Part shown: positions 27,843 through 37,225 of the stretch, in pieces
Layout of the letters: every line of letters starts with the position of its first letter
How positions within the stretch are numbered: the first letter of the stretch is position 1
Assembly (NCBI GenBank): GCA_902547535.1
Contig: CACCOB010000002.1
Coordinates: 248,001-312,000 of the forward strand
Reading direction: 5' to 3'
DNA from: an uncultured Pelagibacteraceae bacterium
GTDB lineage: Bacteria > Pseudomonadota > Alphaproteobacteria > Pelagibacterales > Pelagibacteraceae
DNA length: 64,000 nt
The notes under the pieces: generated by a model
The model's input: the letters and a program-made list of their open reading frames with translations, nothing else
What the model was told of the DNA's origin: nothing
The model's database searches: none
Program-made: the position numbers and the translations under genes

Positions 27843-29018
27843 ATGTCAGCAATTTATAAAATTATAGATAAAAAAAAATTAGATATAGTTAAGAAACCAA
27901 TTTCAAAAGCACATGGACTCCCCAACGAATGTTATACAAGTAAAGATTATACTTTAATAGAAAGAGAGAAAATATTTGAAAATAAATGGACTGTAATAGG
28001 AGTAGCAAGTTCTTTGCCAAATATAGGTGATGTAAAACCATTTAACTTGTTAGGACTGCCATTATTTTTAGTAAGGAATAAAAAAAATCAGATAAAAGTT
28101 TTTCATAACGTCTGTAGTCATAGAGGAGTAAAGTTAGTTAACAAAAAAGGTAATATTAGAAATGTTATTAGATGTCCTTATCATTCATGGTCATACACAT
28201 CAGATGGAAAGCTAATTGCAACACCTCATATAGGTGGGATGAACCAACATATTAGCCCGAAATTTAAAAAAGATAAAAATAATTTAAAAGAAATAAGATC
28301 ATATGTTTGGTTAGATTTAATTTTTATTAATATAGGCAACAACGAAATTCCATTTGAAAAATATATTAAACCATTAAGTGATAGGTGGGCTAAATTTTGG
28401 AAAATAAAAGATAGGAAATTAATTAATCATGCAAATGATTTTGGTTATTTTAAATTAAATGCAAAATGTAATTGGAAATTTGCAATTGAAAATTATTGTG
28501 AAAGTTATCATTTGCCATGGGTTCATCCGGGTTTAAATTCATATTCAAAAATAGAAGATCACTATCATATTCAAGGATTACCAAATCGCTTTGCAGGCCA
28601 AGGCACAGTTGTTTATAATCCAAAATTTAAAGGTAAGAAAAAATTTCCTTGCTTTCCTAACTGGCCCAAAGAAAAAGAAAATATTGCAGAGTATGTGGCT
28701 TTATTTCCCAATGTCATGTTAGGTATCCATAAAGATCATTTCTACGCATATTGGTTAGAACCTATTAGTCATAAAAAAACTTTTGAGCATATGGAAATAT
28801 ATTATGTGGGTGAAAAAGCCTCAAAATCATTAGAATTTAAATCATTAAGAAAACAAAATCATAAATTGTGGGAAGATATTCAAAAAGAAGATGTAGGTAT
28901 AATTCAAAGAATGCAATTAGGCCGCAATTCTCATGCATATAATGGTGGAAATTTTTCCCCTGATATGGATAATCCAACACATCAATTTCATAAATGGGTA
29001 GCAATTAACATTGTTTAG
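27843..29018 (+). CDS. Rieske non-haem iron oxygenase, quaternary-amine type
   Basis: A 391-residue oxygenase alpha subunit. The Rieske [2Fe-2S] ligands are Cys91-x-His93 (CSHRG) and Cys111-x2-His114 (CPYHSW). The mononuclear iron site is seen as NWKFAIENYCESYH with His223 and His228. This family includes glycine betaine demethylase GbcA, choline monooxygenase and carnitine oxygenase. The setting among betaine-degrading genes supports demethylation or hydroxylation of a quaternary amine. No reductase subunit gene is found nearby, so electrons must come from elsewhere. Which substrate is used is not resolved. Confidence 0.85.
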   Translation: MSAIYKIIDKKKLDIVKKPISKAHGLPNECYTSKDYTLIEREKIFENKWTVIGVASSLPNIGDVKPFNLLGLPLFLVRNKKNQIKVFHNVCSHRGVKLVNKKGNIRNVIRCPYHSWSYTSDGKLIATPHIGGMNQHISPKFKKDKNNLKEIRSYVWLDLIFINIGNNEIPFEKYIKPLSDRWAKFWKIKDRKLINHANDFGYFKLNAKCNWKFAIENYCESYHLPWVHPGLNSYSKIEDHYHIQGLPNRFAGQGTVVYNPKFKGKKKFPCFPNWPKEKENIAEYVALFPNVMLGIHKDHFYAYWLEPISHKKTFEHMEIYYVGEKASKSLEFKSLRKQNHKLWEDIQKEDVGIIQRMQLGRNSHAYNGGNFSPDMDNPTHQFHKWVAINIV

Positions 29019-29032
29019 AAAGTGCGGAATAT

Positions 29033-29473
29033 ATGTATAGACCTTTGCCAGATGGACTTACGATAAAGAGTTCTCCAATTGAAGGCTTAGGATTATTTGC
29101 AACAAAAGAAATAAAAGCGAATACTTTTATTGGAATTACTCACATAAGAGACGAACAATTTGAAAATAAATATATCAGAACCCCATTAGGCGGTTTTTAT
29201 AATCATTCTGATAATCCCACAGTTCAAAGAATGGTATCTAATAATTTACCTACATTAAAATTTGGTGATCCAATTGATCCTACCGCAAAAGCAAAAAAAT
29301 TTAACGAAAATGATGATAATTTAGAAAACATGTATTATAATTTAAGAGAGAAACCAGACGCAAAATATTTTTTTATGGTTTCAATAAAAGATTTGAGACC
29401 CGGAGATGAACTTTGTGCAAATTATAATTTATACACCTATCCAAAAACAGGAGTTGGTGTACAGATGTTATAG
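29033..29473 (+). CDS. SET-domain protein
   Basis: A 146-residue protein with a compact SET fold: the GLGLFATKEIKANT segment (about 18-32), the FYNHSDNPT motif (near 61-69, the NHS core) and GDELCANYNLY near the end (the terminal Tyr motif). SET domains are usually protein lysine methyltransferases using SAM; bacterial single-domain versions are little studied. It begins 14 bases after the Rieske gene and ends two bases before the DddP-like gene. The protein target is unknown. Confidence 0.8.
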   Translation: MYRPLPDGLTIKSSPIEGLGLFATKEIKANTFIGITHIRDEQFENKYIRTPLGGFYNHSDNPTVQRMVSNNLPTLKFGDPIDPTAKAKKFNENDDNLENMYYNLREKPDAKYFFMVSIKDLRPGDELCANYNLYTYPKTGVGVQML

Positions 29474-29475
29474 AG

Positions 29476-30711
29476 ATGAAGTTTAACAGAAAAATTCTTT
29501 CAGAAAACCAACCAATTAAGAAATATATTTCAAAAAAAAGATTAAGAGAAGATGAAATAGATTTTGACGAACTTAGATCTTATAGACTTGACAGATTAAG
29601 AAATGAATTAAAGAAAAATAATATAGAGGCATGTATTTTATTTGATCCAGTAAATGTAAGGTATGCATTAGATACTGTGAATATGAGTGTTTATAATATG
29701 CATAATCTTACAAGATATTGTTTTATCTCTGTTGATGGTCCAACAATATTATATGAATATTTTAACTGTGAAATATTATCTAAAGGTCTCAATTTAATAG
29801 ATGAAATAAGACCAGCAATTACTTGGGATTATTTTAGCAATGGTGACCAATCAGAGTTGCAACTTAAAAAATGGGTCAATGAAGTAAATGATTTATCTAA
29901 CTCTTATTTTAAAAGTAAAAAAATCGCAATTGATGTAATCAATGGTCCAGCCGTAAATGAGCTTAATAAAAAAGGAATTCAAGTTTTAGAAGCGAAAAAA
30001 ATACTTGAACAGGCTAGAGTTATTAAATCGTCTGAAGAAATTAAATGCATGCGAGCAGCTTTAGATGTTGCTGATATTGGAATAATTAAAATGAGAGATT
30101 ATTTGAAATCAGGAATTACTGAAGATGAGTTATGGTCGATTTTACATAAAACGAACATTGAAAATGGTGGAGAGTGGATAGAGTGTAGAATATTATCTTC
30201 AGGCTCTAGAACCAATCCTTGGATGCAAGAAAGTAGTAATAAGATTATTCAAGATGGTGAGATCGTATCCTTTGATACAGATATGGTAGGCCCTTATGGA
30301 TATTGTGCAGATATTTCTAGAGCTTTTGTTTGTGGAAATAAATTTAATGAACATCAAAAAAAAATTTATTCAACAGCAGTTGAGCAGATTGACTATAATT
30401 CAAGATTAATTAAAGATGGAGTATCATTTAGAGAATTTACTGAAAAGGCATGGATACTTCCTGAAAAATATTACGGAAATAGATATTCAGTCATGCTTCA
30501 TGGAATAGGTTTATGTGATGAGTGGCCAGCAATTAGATATCCGACTGATGGTGGAGAAAGAAGCGGTATATTTCAAAAAAATATGACAATTACCCTAGAA
30601 AGTTATATCGGCGAAGTTGGAGGTCATGAGGGAGTGAAATTAGAACAACAATATTTAGTTGGCGAAAATGGATTAGAATTAATGTCTCATCATCCTTTAG
30701 AACAAATTTAA
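29476..30711 (+). CDS. DddP-like M24-family protein (candidate DMSP lyase)
   Basis: A 411-residue pita-bread protein. Metal ligands of the M24 fold are visible: Asp267/Asp269 and Asp279 (SFDTDMVGPYGYCADIS), His342, Glu375 and Glu390. Blocks around GGEWIEC and SSGSRTNPWMQES, and the segment LHGIGLCDEW, closely resemble DMSP lyase DddP as I remember it. The spacing of Tyr337, His342 and Asp348 matches Tyr366, His371 and the catalytic Asp377 of Ruegeria DddP, an Asp not expected in ordinary M24 peptidases. DddP splits DMSP to dimethyl sulfide and acrylate. The alternative is a related creatinase/prolidase-type hydrolase acting on another betaine. It overlaps the next gene by one base. Confidence 0.75.
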   Translation: MKFNRKILSENQPIKKYISKKRLREDEIDFDELRSYRLDRLRNELKKNNIEACILFDPVNVRYALDTVNMSVYNMHNLTRYCFISVDGPTILYEYFNCEILSKGLNLIDEIRPAITWDYFSNGDQSELQLKKWVNEVNDLSNSYFKSKKIAIDVINGPAVNELNKKGIQVLEAKKILEQARVIKSSEEIKCMRAALDVADIGIIKMRDYLKSGITEDELWSILHKTNIENGGEWIECRILSSGSRTNPWMQESSNKIIQDGEIVSFDTDMVGPYGYCADISRAFVCGNKFNEHQKKIYSTAVEQIDYNSRLIKDGVSFREFTEKAWILPEKYYGNRYSVMLHGIGLCDEWPAIRYPTDGGERSGIFQKNMTITLESYIGEVGGHEGVKLEQQYLVGENGLELMSHHPLEQI

Positions 30712-31118
30712 TGAAAATAATTTTAATTATGGGTTTGCCCGGAGCTGGCAAAACAACATTGGCAGAAGAACTTGCTCCAAAACTTAATGCAAAAAGATTA
30801 AATGCTGACGAAGTTAGAAAAGAAGCAAATGATTGGGATTTTTCTGAAGAGGGAAGAAAAAGACAAGCTAAAAGAATGGCAGACTTTGCTTTAAAGCTAA
30901 AAAATCAAGGAAATTATGTTGTGGCAGATTTTATTTGCCCAACACCAGCAGCAAGAAGTTTATTCCCAGCAGATTTTGTTATTTGGGTAGATACGATTAA
31001 AGAAGGAAGATTTGACGATACTAATCAAATGTTTATTAAACCTGAAAAATATGATTTTCATGTAACTACTCAAGATGCTAAGGTTTGGGCAGATAAAATA
31101 ATTAAGGAGATATCATAA
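30711..31118 (+). CDS. Small P-loop kinase, APS-kinase-like
   Basis: A 135-residue protein with a Walker A motif GLPGAGKTT at residues 8-16, a NADEVR segment near 36-41 that corresponds to DGDNVR of adenylylsulfate kinase, and VVADFICPTPAAR near 73-85 matching that enzyme's FISP region. It is much shorter than normal APS kinases (about 200 residues). It therefore probably phosphorylates a small hydroxyl compound, perhaps not APS. It is joined by one-base overlaps to the DddP-like gene and to a small nucleotidyltransferase, suggesting phosphorylation then nucleotide activation. Confidence 0.7.
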   Translation: MKIILIMGLPGAGKTTLAEELAPKLNAKRLNADEVRKEANDWDFSEEGRKRQAKRMADFALKLKNQGNYVVADFICPTPAARSLFPADFVIWVDTIKEGRFDDTNQMFIKPEKYDFHVTTQDAKVWADKIIKEIS

Positions 31119-31492
31119 TGAGTTATGAATGGGATAATAAAAAACCAACAGCACAAATGCTTGGAAGATGGCAACCATTTCATGAAGGTCACTATACTTT
31201 ATTTAAAGAGATCATCAAAAAGACTGGACAAGTGTGTATTCAAGTAAGAGACGTTCAAGGAGTTGATGACAATCCATTCGACTTTGAAACAGTAAAAAAA
31301 AATATTGAAAATAAATTAAATCCTGAATTTGAAGGAAGATTTAAAATAATGATGGTGCCAAATATTACAAATATTTGTTACGGGAGAGGAGTTGGTTACA
31401 AAATTGAGGAGATAGTATTATCTGAAGAAATACAAAAAATTTCTGCTACAAAAATTAGAGCTAAAATGCGTGAAGATGGTGAGTTAAAATAA
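31118..31492 (+). CDS. Small HxGH nucleotidyltransferase
   Basis: A 124-residue protein of the cytidylyltransferase/NMN-adenylyltransferase superfamily. The catalytic signature is GRWQPFHEGH with His22 and His25, and the C-terminal ISATKIR at 108-114 matches the ISSTxxR nucleotide motif. It is shorter than NadM-type enzymes (about 170 residues) and similar in size to glycerol-3-phosphate cytidylyltransferase. It follows the mini kinase with a one-base overlap. The two might make a CDP- or ADP-activated small alcohol. ATP sulfurylase-like chemistry cannot be ruled out because that enzyme shares the superfamily. Confidence 0.75.
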   Translation: MSYEWDNKKPTAQMLGRWQPFHEGHYTLFKEIIKKTGQVCIQVRDVQGVDDNPFDFETVKKNIENKLNPEFEGRFKIMMVPNITNICYGRGVGYKIEEIVLSEEIQKISATKIRAKMREDGELK

Positions 31493-31499
31493 CTTCAAT

Positions 31500-32273
31500 A
31501 TGAATGTAAAAACAAGAAAATTAGGAAACGGAATTACAAATGTAATAATTAATGATCCTAAAACTTATAATTCACTTTCATTTAAAACTTTAAGAGATCT
31601 TTTGAATACTTTTACTCGATTAGATAAGGATGATGATACAAGAGTAATAATATTAGAGGGATCAGGCAAAGGATTTAGTGCTGGTCATAATCTTAAAGAG
31701 GTTGGTGGAATTAAAAATAGATCAAATCACTTAAAATTGTTTAATCTTTGCTCAAAATTAATGATGAAAATTGTTGAAGGAAATAAACCTGTTATTGCAA
31801 AAGTGCATGGTGCAGCTTATGCAGCTGGATGTCAGTTAGCTGCAAGTTGTGACCTAGCTTACAGCACAACAAATTCTACCTTTGCAACACCAGGAGTAAA
31901 TATTGGACTTTTTTGCAGCACTCCAATGGTTGCTGTAAGTAGAAAAGTAACTCGTAAAATCATGATGAAGATGCTTCTGACTGGAGATCCAATAAACGCA
32001 AAATACGCTAAGGAAATTGGTTTGATCAATGATTGTTTTTCTAACAAAAAACTAAATGCAGAAGTTTTAAAAATTGCAAAAAAAATTTCTTCAAAATCAA
32101 ATTTAACAATCAAAATTGGAAAACAAGCATTTTATAAACAATTAGAGATGCCTCTGGGAGATGCTTATAAGTTTACAAGTAAAATGATGACTGTAAATAT
32201 GGCTTCGCAAGATGCAAAAGAGGGAATATCAGCTTTTTTACAAAAAAGAAAACCTAGTTGGAAAAATAAATAA
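31500..32273 (+). CDS. Enoyl-CoA hydratase/isomerase family protein
   Basis: A 257-residue crotonase-fold protein. The oxyanion-hole segments are seen as GKGFSAGHNLKE near residue 57-68 and KVHGAAYAAGCQLAASCDL near 101-119. Position eight bases after the nucleotidyltransferase places it in the same array. Substrate not known; hydration of a short enoyl-CoA, for example acryloyl-CoA from DMSP-derived acrylate, would fit the DddP-like neighbour but is inference. Confidence 0.85.
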   Translation: MNVKTRKLGNGITNVIINDPKTYNSLSFKTLRDLLNTFTRLDKDDDTRVIILEGSGKGFSAGHNLKEVGGIKNRSNHLKLFNLCSKLMMKIVEGNKPVIAKVHGAAYAAGCQLAASCDLAYSTTNSTFATPGVNIGLFCSTPMVAVSRKVTRKIMMKMLLTGDPINAKYAKEIGLINDCFSNKKLNAEVLKIAKKISSKSNLTIKIGKQAFYKQLEMPLGDAYKFTSKMMTVNMASQDAKEGISAFLQKRKPSWKNK

Positions 32274-32294
32274 TATTTATTCAGAAAGAAAATA

Positions 32295-32762
32295 ATGAAC
32301 GATAATGAAATTAAATCTATTTTAAGAAAATCAAAAACCATAGCTATGATTGGAGTGAGCTCTGAAAAAAAAGGAGAGGATAGAAAAAATCTTAAGAGAA
32401 AACCAGCAAATGTTGTTATGAAATATATGCAAAATTTTGGTTATAAAGTTATTCCTATTAACCCTTTTGCAGTTGGTGAGATTATAAATGGGGAACAAAT
32501 GATCGAAAGTTTAGATAAGATAAAGGAAGAAATAGATATAGTTGATGTTTTTAGACCCTCAAAAGAGGCTGAAGGAATTGCAAAAGAAGCAATTAAAAAA
32601 GGAACAAAAGTTTTATGGTTACAATACGGAATTCACAGTGATGAGGCAAAAGTTTTAGCAGATAAAGAAAATATTCAATTTATTTCCAATAGATGTATTA
32701 AACAGGAGTATCAAAAACTTTTTCAAAAATCTAATCCAGTTTTTCCAGTGCTCAAAGATTAA
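32295..32762 (+). CDS. CoA-binding domain protein (YccU type)
   Basis: A 155-residue single Rossmann-domain protein of the CoA-binding family. The KTIAMIGVSSEKKGEDRK start, GYKVIPINPFAVGEIINGE near 50-68 and KVLWLQYGIHSDEA near 109-122 are the standard motifs. Function is unknown in the family at large, though CoA binding is expected. It overlaps the next gene by one base. Confidence 0.88.
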   Translation: MNDNEIKSILRKSKTIAMIGVSSEKKGEDRKNLKRKPANVVMKYMQNFGYKVIPINPFAVGEIINGEQMIESLDKIKEEIDIVDVFRPSKEAEGIAKEAIKKGTKVLWLQYGIHSDEAKVLADKENIQFISNRCIKQEYQKLFQKSNPVFPVLKD

Positions 32763-33331
32763 TGAAAAAAGTATTTTTGGTATATGGGCATTATAACGAT
32801 AAATCTTTTAATTCTGCTATAAAAGATAATTTCATAAAATCTGCTAGAGAAAATGGTCATTTAGTTGAATGTATAGATTTATATAAAGAAAAATTTGATC
32901 CAGTATATGCTGGCGAAAATGCTGATGATATTGTTTTGGATCACAGAAGAAAAATTGATGATTCTGATTTAATTGTTCTAGTTGCTCCTATATGGAATTA
33001 TAGAATGCCTGCTATTGTAGAAGGTTGGATCGATAAGGTTTTAGCGCCACCCTGGGCTTTTTCATTTAAGAAACTTTTCGGTAATTATGGATATGCCGTT
33101 GGTAAACTAAAAAGCAAAAAAGCTTTGATTTTTTGCACATATGGTTCACCCAGATTCTCAATTTCAGATTTTTTTTTAAATTTACCTCTTAGAAGAATTA
33201 AAAAAGGTATTTTTAACAAGTGTGGTATTTATGACATTACCTATAAACGATATTTTGCTGTACCATTTGTATCAAATGAAAAAAGAATTGAGTTTTTGGA
33301 AGATGTTAAAAATACAGCCAGACATTTATAG
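32762..33331 (+). CDS. Flavodoxin-fold NAD(P)H oxidoreductase
   Basis: A 189-residue protein of the NAD(P)H-quinone reductase (Flavodoxin_2) family. It begins with VFLVYGHYNDKSFN, which places the flavin phosphate loop, and has the conserved LIVLVAPIWNYRMPAIVEGWID segment near residues 70-92 and FCTYGSP near 121. It should bind FMN or FAD and reduce quinones or similar acceptors. The following gene starts inside its 3' end. Confidence 0.85.
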   Translation: MKKVFLVYGHYNDKSFNSAIKDNFIKSARENGHLVECIDLYKEKFDPVYAGENADDIVLDHRRKIDDSDLIVLVAPIWNYRMPAIVEGWIDKVLAPPWAFSFKKLFGNYGYAVGKLKSKKALIFCTYGSPRFSISDFFLNLPLRRIKKGIFNKCGIYDITYKRYFAVPFVSNEKRIEFLEDVKNTARHL

Positions 33332-33785
33332 AATTTTTTTTGTATTTATATTTTTAATTTTTTCTACAAATGAATTAAAAGCTGAAATAAAAAAACCAAA
33401 TCCAGATATTAAACCTAAAGAAGTAATTGAAATTCAGCTTAATGCATTAATGAAAAATGATATTCCAAGTAAAGATCATGGAATAATTCAAACATGGTTT
33501 TTTGCGCACCCCAACAATCAGAGAGTAACAGGACCTATTGAGAGATTTAAAAATATGATTAAAACAGATTCTTACTCAATGCTTTTAAACCATGAGAATT
33601 ATGAAATTGTAGAAGTGTATAAATCAAAAGGTGTATCGACTTTTGAGGTAACTATTATGGATAAAGAAAAGAAGTATTATAAATTTAAATGGCAAGTTGA
33701 AAAATATGAGCTCGATGGATTTTTAAAAAATTGTTGGCTGACCACTGCGGTCTCTCAACCAATGCCGATGGGCTCATCTATCTAA
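33303..33785 (+). CDS. DUF4864-like exported protein
   Basis: A 160-residue protein from ATG 33303, overlapping the reductase gene by 29 bases. I prefer this ATG because it gives a clean signal peptide (MLKIQPDIYRIFFVFIFLIF to LKA), whereas the longer frame from 33222 begins with a polar stretch. The body (EVIEIQLNALMKND, GPIERFKNMI, YYKFKWQVEKYE, LKNCWLTTAVS) resembles DUF4864, a periplasmic family of unknown function. Its stop overlaps the next start by one base. Confidence 0.75.
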   Translation: MLKIQPDIYRIFFVFIFLIFSTNELKAEIKKPNPDIKPKEVIEIQLNALMKNDIPSKDHGIIQTWFFAHPNNQRVTGPIERFKNMIKTDSYSMLLNHENYEIVEVYKSKGVSTFEVTIMDKEKKYYKFKWQVEKYELDGFLKNCWLTTAVSQPMPMGSSI

Positions 33786-34000
33786 TGAAAAAGCCAAGTT
33801 TTCCAGTTAGAATTGCAATATTAATGGCTATTCTTTGCATCCCACCAATTGGCGCGACCCAAATTGGATGGTACTATTTTGGACAAAAGATGGGGGTAAA
33901 TTTTGGTATGGTTGCAGGTGTGATTAGTGTGATAACTGCAGCTTATCTGATGTATCAAATGGGATGGAGAGATGACGATGACGACGATTATGACTATTAG
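33785..34000 (+). CDS. Small membrane protein with poly-Asp tail
   Basis: A 71-residue protein from ATG 33785 (MKKPSFPVRI), coupled to the DUF4864 gene by a TAATG junction. A longer frame from a TTG at 33731 is unlikely because it would overlap by 55 bases. Two hydrophobic helices (about 8-27 and 38-55) are followed by a very acidic C-terminal end, GWRDDDDDDYDY. No family recognised; the tail might bind metal or a basic partner. Confidence 0.65.
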   Translation: MKKPSFPVRIAILMAILCIPPIGATQIGWYYFGQKMGVNFGMVAGVISVITAAYLMYQMGWRDDDDDDYDY

Positions 34001-34040
34001 AATTATGTTTTGTTTATAAGAAAAATTAGGTAGAAATCGC

Positions 34041-36476
34041 ATGATGAAATCAAAAGCAAAAGTCGTAGTAGTTGGAGGAGGCGTTGTTGGTGTCAGCGCG
34101 CTTTATCATTTAGCAAAAAAAGGTTGGTCTGATGTTGTATTAGTTGAACGAAAAGAATTAACTTCAGGTTCCACATGGCATGCTGCGGGACTTCTTCCAT
34201 TATTTAATATGAGTTATTCAGTAGGACAACTTCATAAGTATGCAGTCAATTTATATAAAAGTTTAGAAGAGGAAACCGGAAAAAATGTTGGATTTAGCGT
34301 TGTATCAAATATCAGATTAGCAAGCAATAAAGACAGGATGGATGAATACCACCAGTATGCGGGTGTTGCTAAAACAATCGGAGTAGATGTTAAATTTTTA
34401 ACTCCAGAACAAGTTAAAGAAATTTGGCCATTATGTCATACAGATGATCTAGTTGGAGCAATACAACATCCTGAAGATGGCTACATTCAACCTGCTGATC
34501 TAACTCAAGCGTTAGCAACAGGGGCGAGAAATAGAGGGGCTGAGATATATAGAAATACAACAGTTTTAGCGATGAAACAAAATAAGGATGGTTGGATTGT
34601 TGAAACAGATAAAGGGTCAATAGAATGCGAACATGTAATTTCTTGCTCAGGAAACTTTGCTAGACAGACTGGAAAGATGGTAGGTTTAGATATTCCGGTA
34701 ATACCTGTTGAACATCAATATATTGTAACAGAGCCACATCCAGAAATTCAAAAAAGAAAAAAAGATGGATTACCTGAGATGGGAGTATTAAGAGATAGTG
34801 ATAGCAGATGGTATATGAGAGAAGAGGCTGGTGGTTTGATATTAGGCCCCTACGAGGATGGAGCTCCAGCATGTTATGTTGATGGCCCTTCTAAAGAGTC
34901 TGAATACGAGTTATTCCAAGAAGACTTAGATAGACTTGCACCACATATCGAAGGTGCAATACATAGAGTCCCTGCTTTTGGAGAAGTAGGAGTAAAAAAA
35001 GTTTACAACGGTGCAATCTGTTATACGCCTGATGGAAATCCTATTGTTGGACCAGCATGGGGTTTGAAAAATTTTTGGATAAATGAAGGTCACAGCTTTG
35101 GAATTACTGCTGCTGGTGGAGCAGGTTGGCAATTAGCAGAGTGGATTGTAGATGGAGAGCCAACAATAGATATGTTAGGTGTTGAACCGAGAAGATATGG
35201 GGACTATTGCTCAAAATCTTATCTTAAAGAGAAAAATGAAGAAGCTTACAGTCATGTTTTTATCACTCACTTTCCAGACGAAGAAAGACCAGCTGCCAGA
35301 CCATTAAGAACAGCTCCTTGTTATGACAGAATGAAAAATCTTGGTGCAGTTTTCGGTCAAAAGTTTGGTTGGGAGCGACCTAATTTTTTTGCAACTGATG
35401 GGATGGAGCAAAAGGACGATTGGTCTTTTAGAAGATCAAATTGGTTCAAGGCTATTGAGAAAGAGTGCAAGAATGTAAAGGAAAATGTTGGTCTACTAGA
35501 TATGACAGCATTTGCAAAATGTAGAATAAAAGGTCCTGGAGCTGAGGAATTTTTAGATAAGTTGGTCGCAAACAAACTTCCAAAAAAAATAGGAAGAATT
35601 AATTTATGTCATGCATTGAATACTAAAGGTGGTGTTCATTCAGAATTTACAATAATGAGAGAATCAGAAAACAGTTTTTATTTGGTTTCTGCTGGAGCAT
35701 TTCAAAGGTTAGATCATGATTGGATATTAGGTTGGATGCCAAAAGATGGATCTGTTCAATTTGAAAATTTAACAAATAGTAAAGGTGTTCTAGTTGTATC
35801 AGGTCCAAAAGCAAGAGAGTTAATGCAGAGGGTGTCTAATGATGATTTTTCAAATGAAAATTTTAAATGGCTAAGTGCAAAACAAGTAGATGTAGGGTTT
35901 GCTCCAGTAAATGCAATGAGAGTAAATTTTGTAGGAGAGTTAGGCTGGGAACTACACCATCCAATTGAATATCAAAACCATATTTTTGATAAGTTGATGG
36001 ATGCAGGGCAAGATTTAGGTTTAAAACCATATGGTATAAGAGCAATGAATAGTTTAAGAGTTGAAAAATCTTATAAATTGGTTGGTACAGAATTATCCAT
36101 TGAATACTCACCATATGAAAGTGGTCTAGATAGATTTGTACATCCAAATAAAGGTAGTTTTATTGGTTTAGAGGCTTTGAATAAATGGAGAGAAAAAGGA
36201 TTTGATAACAAACTTGTTACTTTAGAAGTTCATGAAACTAGTGATGCTGATGTGCTTGGAAATAACCCTATTTATGAAAACGGTAGTGTTGTTGGTAGAG
36301 CTACAGGAGGTGATTTTGGTTTTAGACTAGGAAAATCTATCGCACTAGGAATGGTTAAGCCAGAGCTAGCTAATATTGGACAAAAACTAAAGATTGATAT
36401 ACTTGGTAAGATGCATGAGGCAACAATTTTAGAAGAAAGTCCTTATGATACAGAAAATAAATTATTAAGAGCATAA
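34041..36476 (+). CDS. Dimethylglycine/sarcosine dehydrogenase-type flavoprotein (paralogue 2)
   Basis: An 811-residue enzyme with the same plan as the protein at 24807: an N-terminal FAD domain ([12 protein letters not shown] near 8-19; flavinylation site SGSTWHAAG with His47) and a C-terminal GcvT-type THF domain (about 430-805). A TTAGGTAG sequence before the start can serve as ribosome site. It is the direct upstream neighbour of etfB, etfA and ETF-QO, joined by a one-base overlap. This makes electron delivery to ETF very likely. The substrate is an N-methylated amino acid; dimethylglycine or another methylamine is plausible. Confidence 0.9.
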   Translation: MMKSKAKVVVVGGGVVGVSALYHLAKKGWSDVVLVERKELTSGSTWHAAGLLPLFNMSYSVGQLHKYAVNLYKSLEEETGKNVGFSVVSNIRLASNKDRMDEYHQYAGVAKTIGVDVKFLTPEQVKEIWPLCHTDDLVGAIQHPEDGYIQPADLTQALATGARNRGAEIYRNTTVLAMKQNKDGWIVETDKGSIECEHVISCSGNFARQTGKMVGLDIPVIPVEHQYIVTEPHPEIQKRKKDGLPEMGVLRDSDSRWYMREEAGGLILGPYEDGAPACYVDGPSKESEYELFQEDLDRLAPHIEGAIHRVPAFGEVGVKKVYNGAICYTPDGNPIVGPAWGLKNFWINEGHSFGITAAGGAGWQLAEWIVDGEPTIDMLGVEPRRYGDYCSKSYLKEKNEEAYSHVFITHFPDEERPAARPLRTAPCYDRMKNLGAVFGQKFGWERPNFFATDGMEQKDDWSFRRSNWFKAIEKECKNVKENVGLLDMTAFAKCRIKGPGAEEFLDKLVANKLPKKIGRINLCHALNTKGGVHSEFTIMRESENSFYLVSAGAFQRLDHDWILGWMPKDGSVQFENLTNSKGVLVVSGPKARELMQRVSNDDFSNENFKWLSAKQVDVGFAPVNAMRVNFVGELGWELHHPIEYQNHIFDKLMDAGQDLGLKPYGIRAMNSLRVEKSYKLVGTELSIEYSPYESGLDRFVHPNKGSFIGLEALNKWREKGFDNKLVTLEVHETSDADVLGNNPIYENGSVVGRATGGDFGFRLGKSIALGMVKPELANIGQKLKIDILGKMHEATILEESPYDTENKLLRA

Positions 36477-37225
36477 TGAAAATATTAGTCGCCGTAAAAA
36501 GGGTTATTGATTATAACGTTCAAATAAGAGTTAAAGAAGATGGTAGTGGAGTTGTGACGGACAATGTTAAAATGTCAACTAATCCACCTGATGATAATGC
36601 AATTGAGGAAGCTGTTAAAATTAAAGAGGCTGGAAAAGCTTCAGAAATAATAGCTGTAACAGTTGGAGAAGAAAAAGCACAAGAGACTGTTAGAAAAGCC
36701 CTAGCCGTTGGAGCGGATAGAGGAATTCATGTAAAAGTGGATAGTATACTAGAACCTCTTGCTGTGTCCAAAATACTTAAAAAGATAGTTGAAAAAGAAA
36801 ATCCAGATTTAGTTTTCATGGGTAAACAAGCAATTGATGATGATTGTAACCAAACTGGTCAAATGTTGGCTGCACATTTAAACTGGCCTCAAGCTACTTT
36901 TGCTTCAAAAATTGAGGTTAAAGAAAATTCATTAAAAGTAACTAGAGAAGTCGATGAGGGTTTAGAAACTATTGAAGTTAATACACCTGCAATAGTGACA
37001 TGTGACTTAAGACTAAATGAACCAAGATATGCATCACTACCAAATATTATGAAAGCTAAGAAAAAGCCTATTGAACAAATTAATGCGTCAGATCTAGGAG
37101 TTGATACTAATCCTAGAATAGAACATATTAAAATTGAAGAACCACCAAAAAGAAAAGCAGGTATAAAGGTTGCTAGTGTTGAGGAGTTAGTGCAAAAATT
37201 AAAAAATGAGGCTAAGGTAATATAA
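36476..37225 (+). CDS. etfB: Electron transfer flavoprotein subunit beta
   Basis: A 249-residue ETF beta subunit. The N-terminal [29 protein letters not shown] near residue 78-87, and the ETF signature with [17 protein letters not shown] (about 113-129) are diagnostic. It carries electrons from the flavoprotein dehydrogenases to ETF-QO. It overlaps the dehydrogenase before it and etfA after it by one base each. Confidence 0.97.
   Translation: MKILVAVKRVIDYNVQIRVKEDGSGVVTDNVKMSTNPPDDNAIEEAVKIKEAGKASEIIAVTVGEEKAQETVRKALAVGADRGIHVKVDSILEPLAVSKILKKIVEKENPDLVFMGKQAIDDDCNQTGQMLAAHLNWPQATFASKIEVKENSLKVTREVDEGLETIEVNTPAIVTCDLRLNEPRYASLPNIMKAKKKPIEQINASDLGVDTNPRIEHIKIEEPPKRKAGIKVASVEELVQKLKNEAKVI

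Noticed and set aside
33222..33302. N-terminal extension of the DUF4864-like gene
   Set aside because: It overlaps the reductase gene and hides the signal peptide that appears when ATG 33303 is used.
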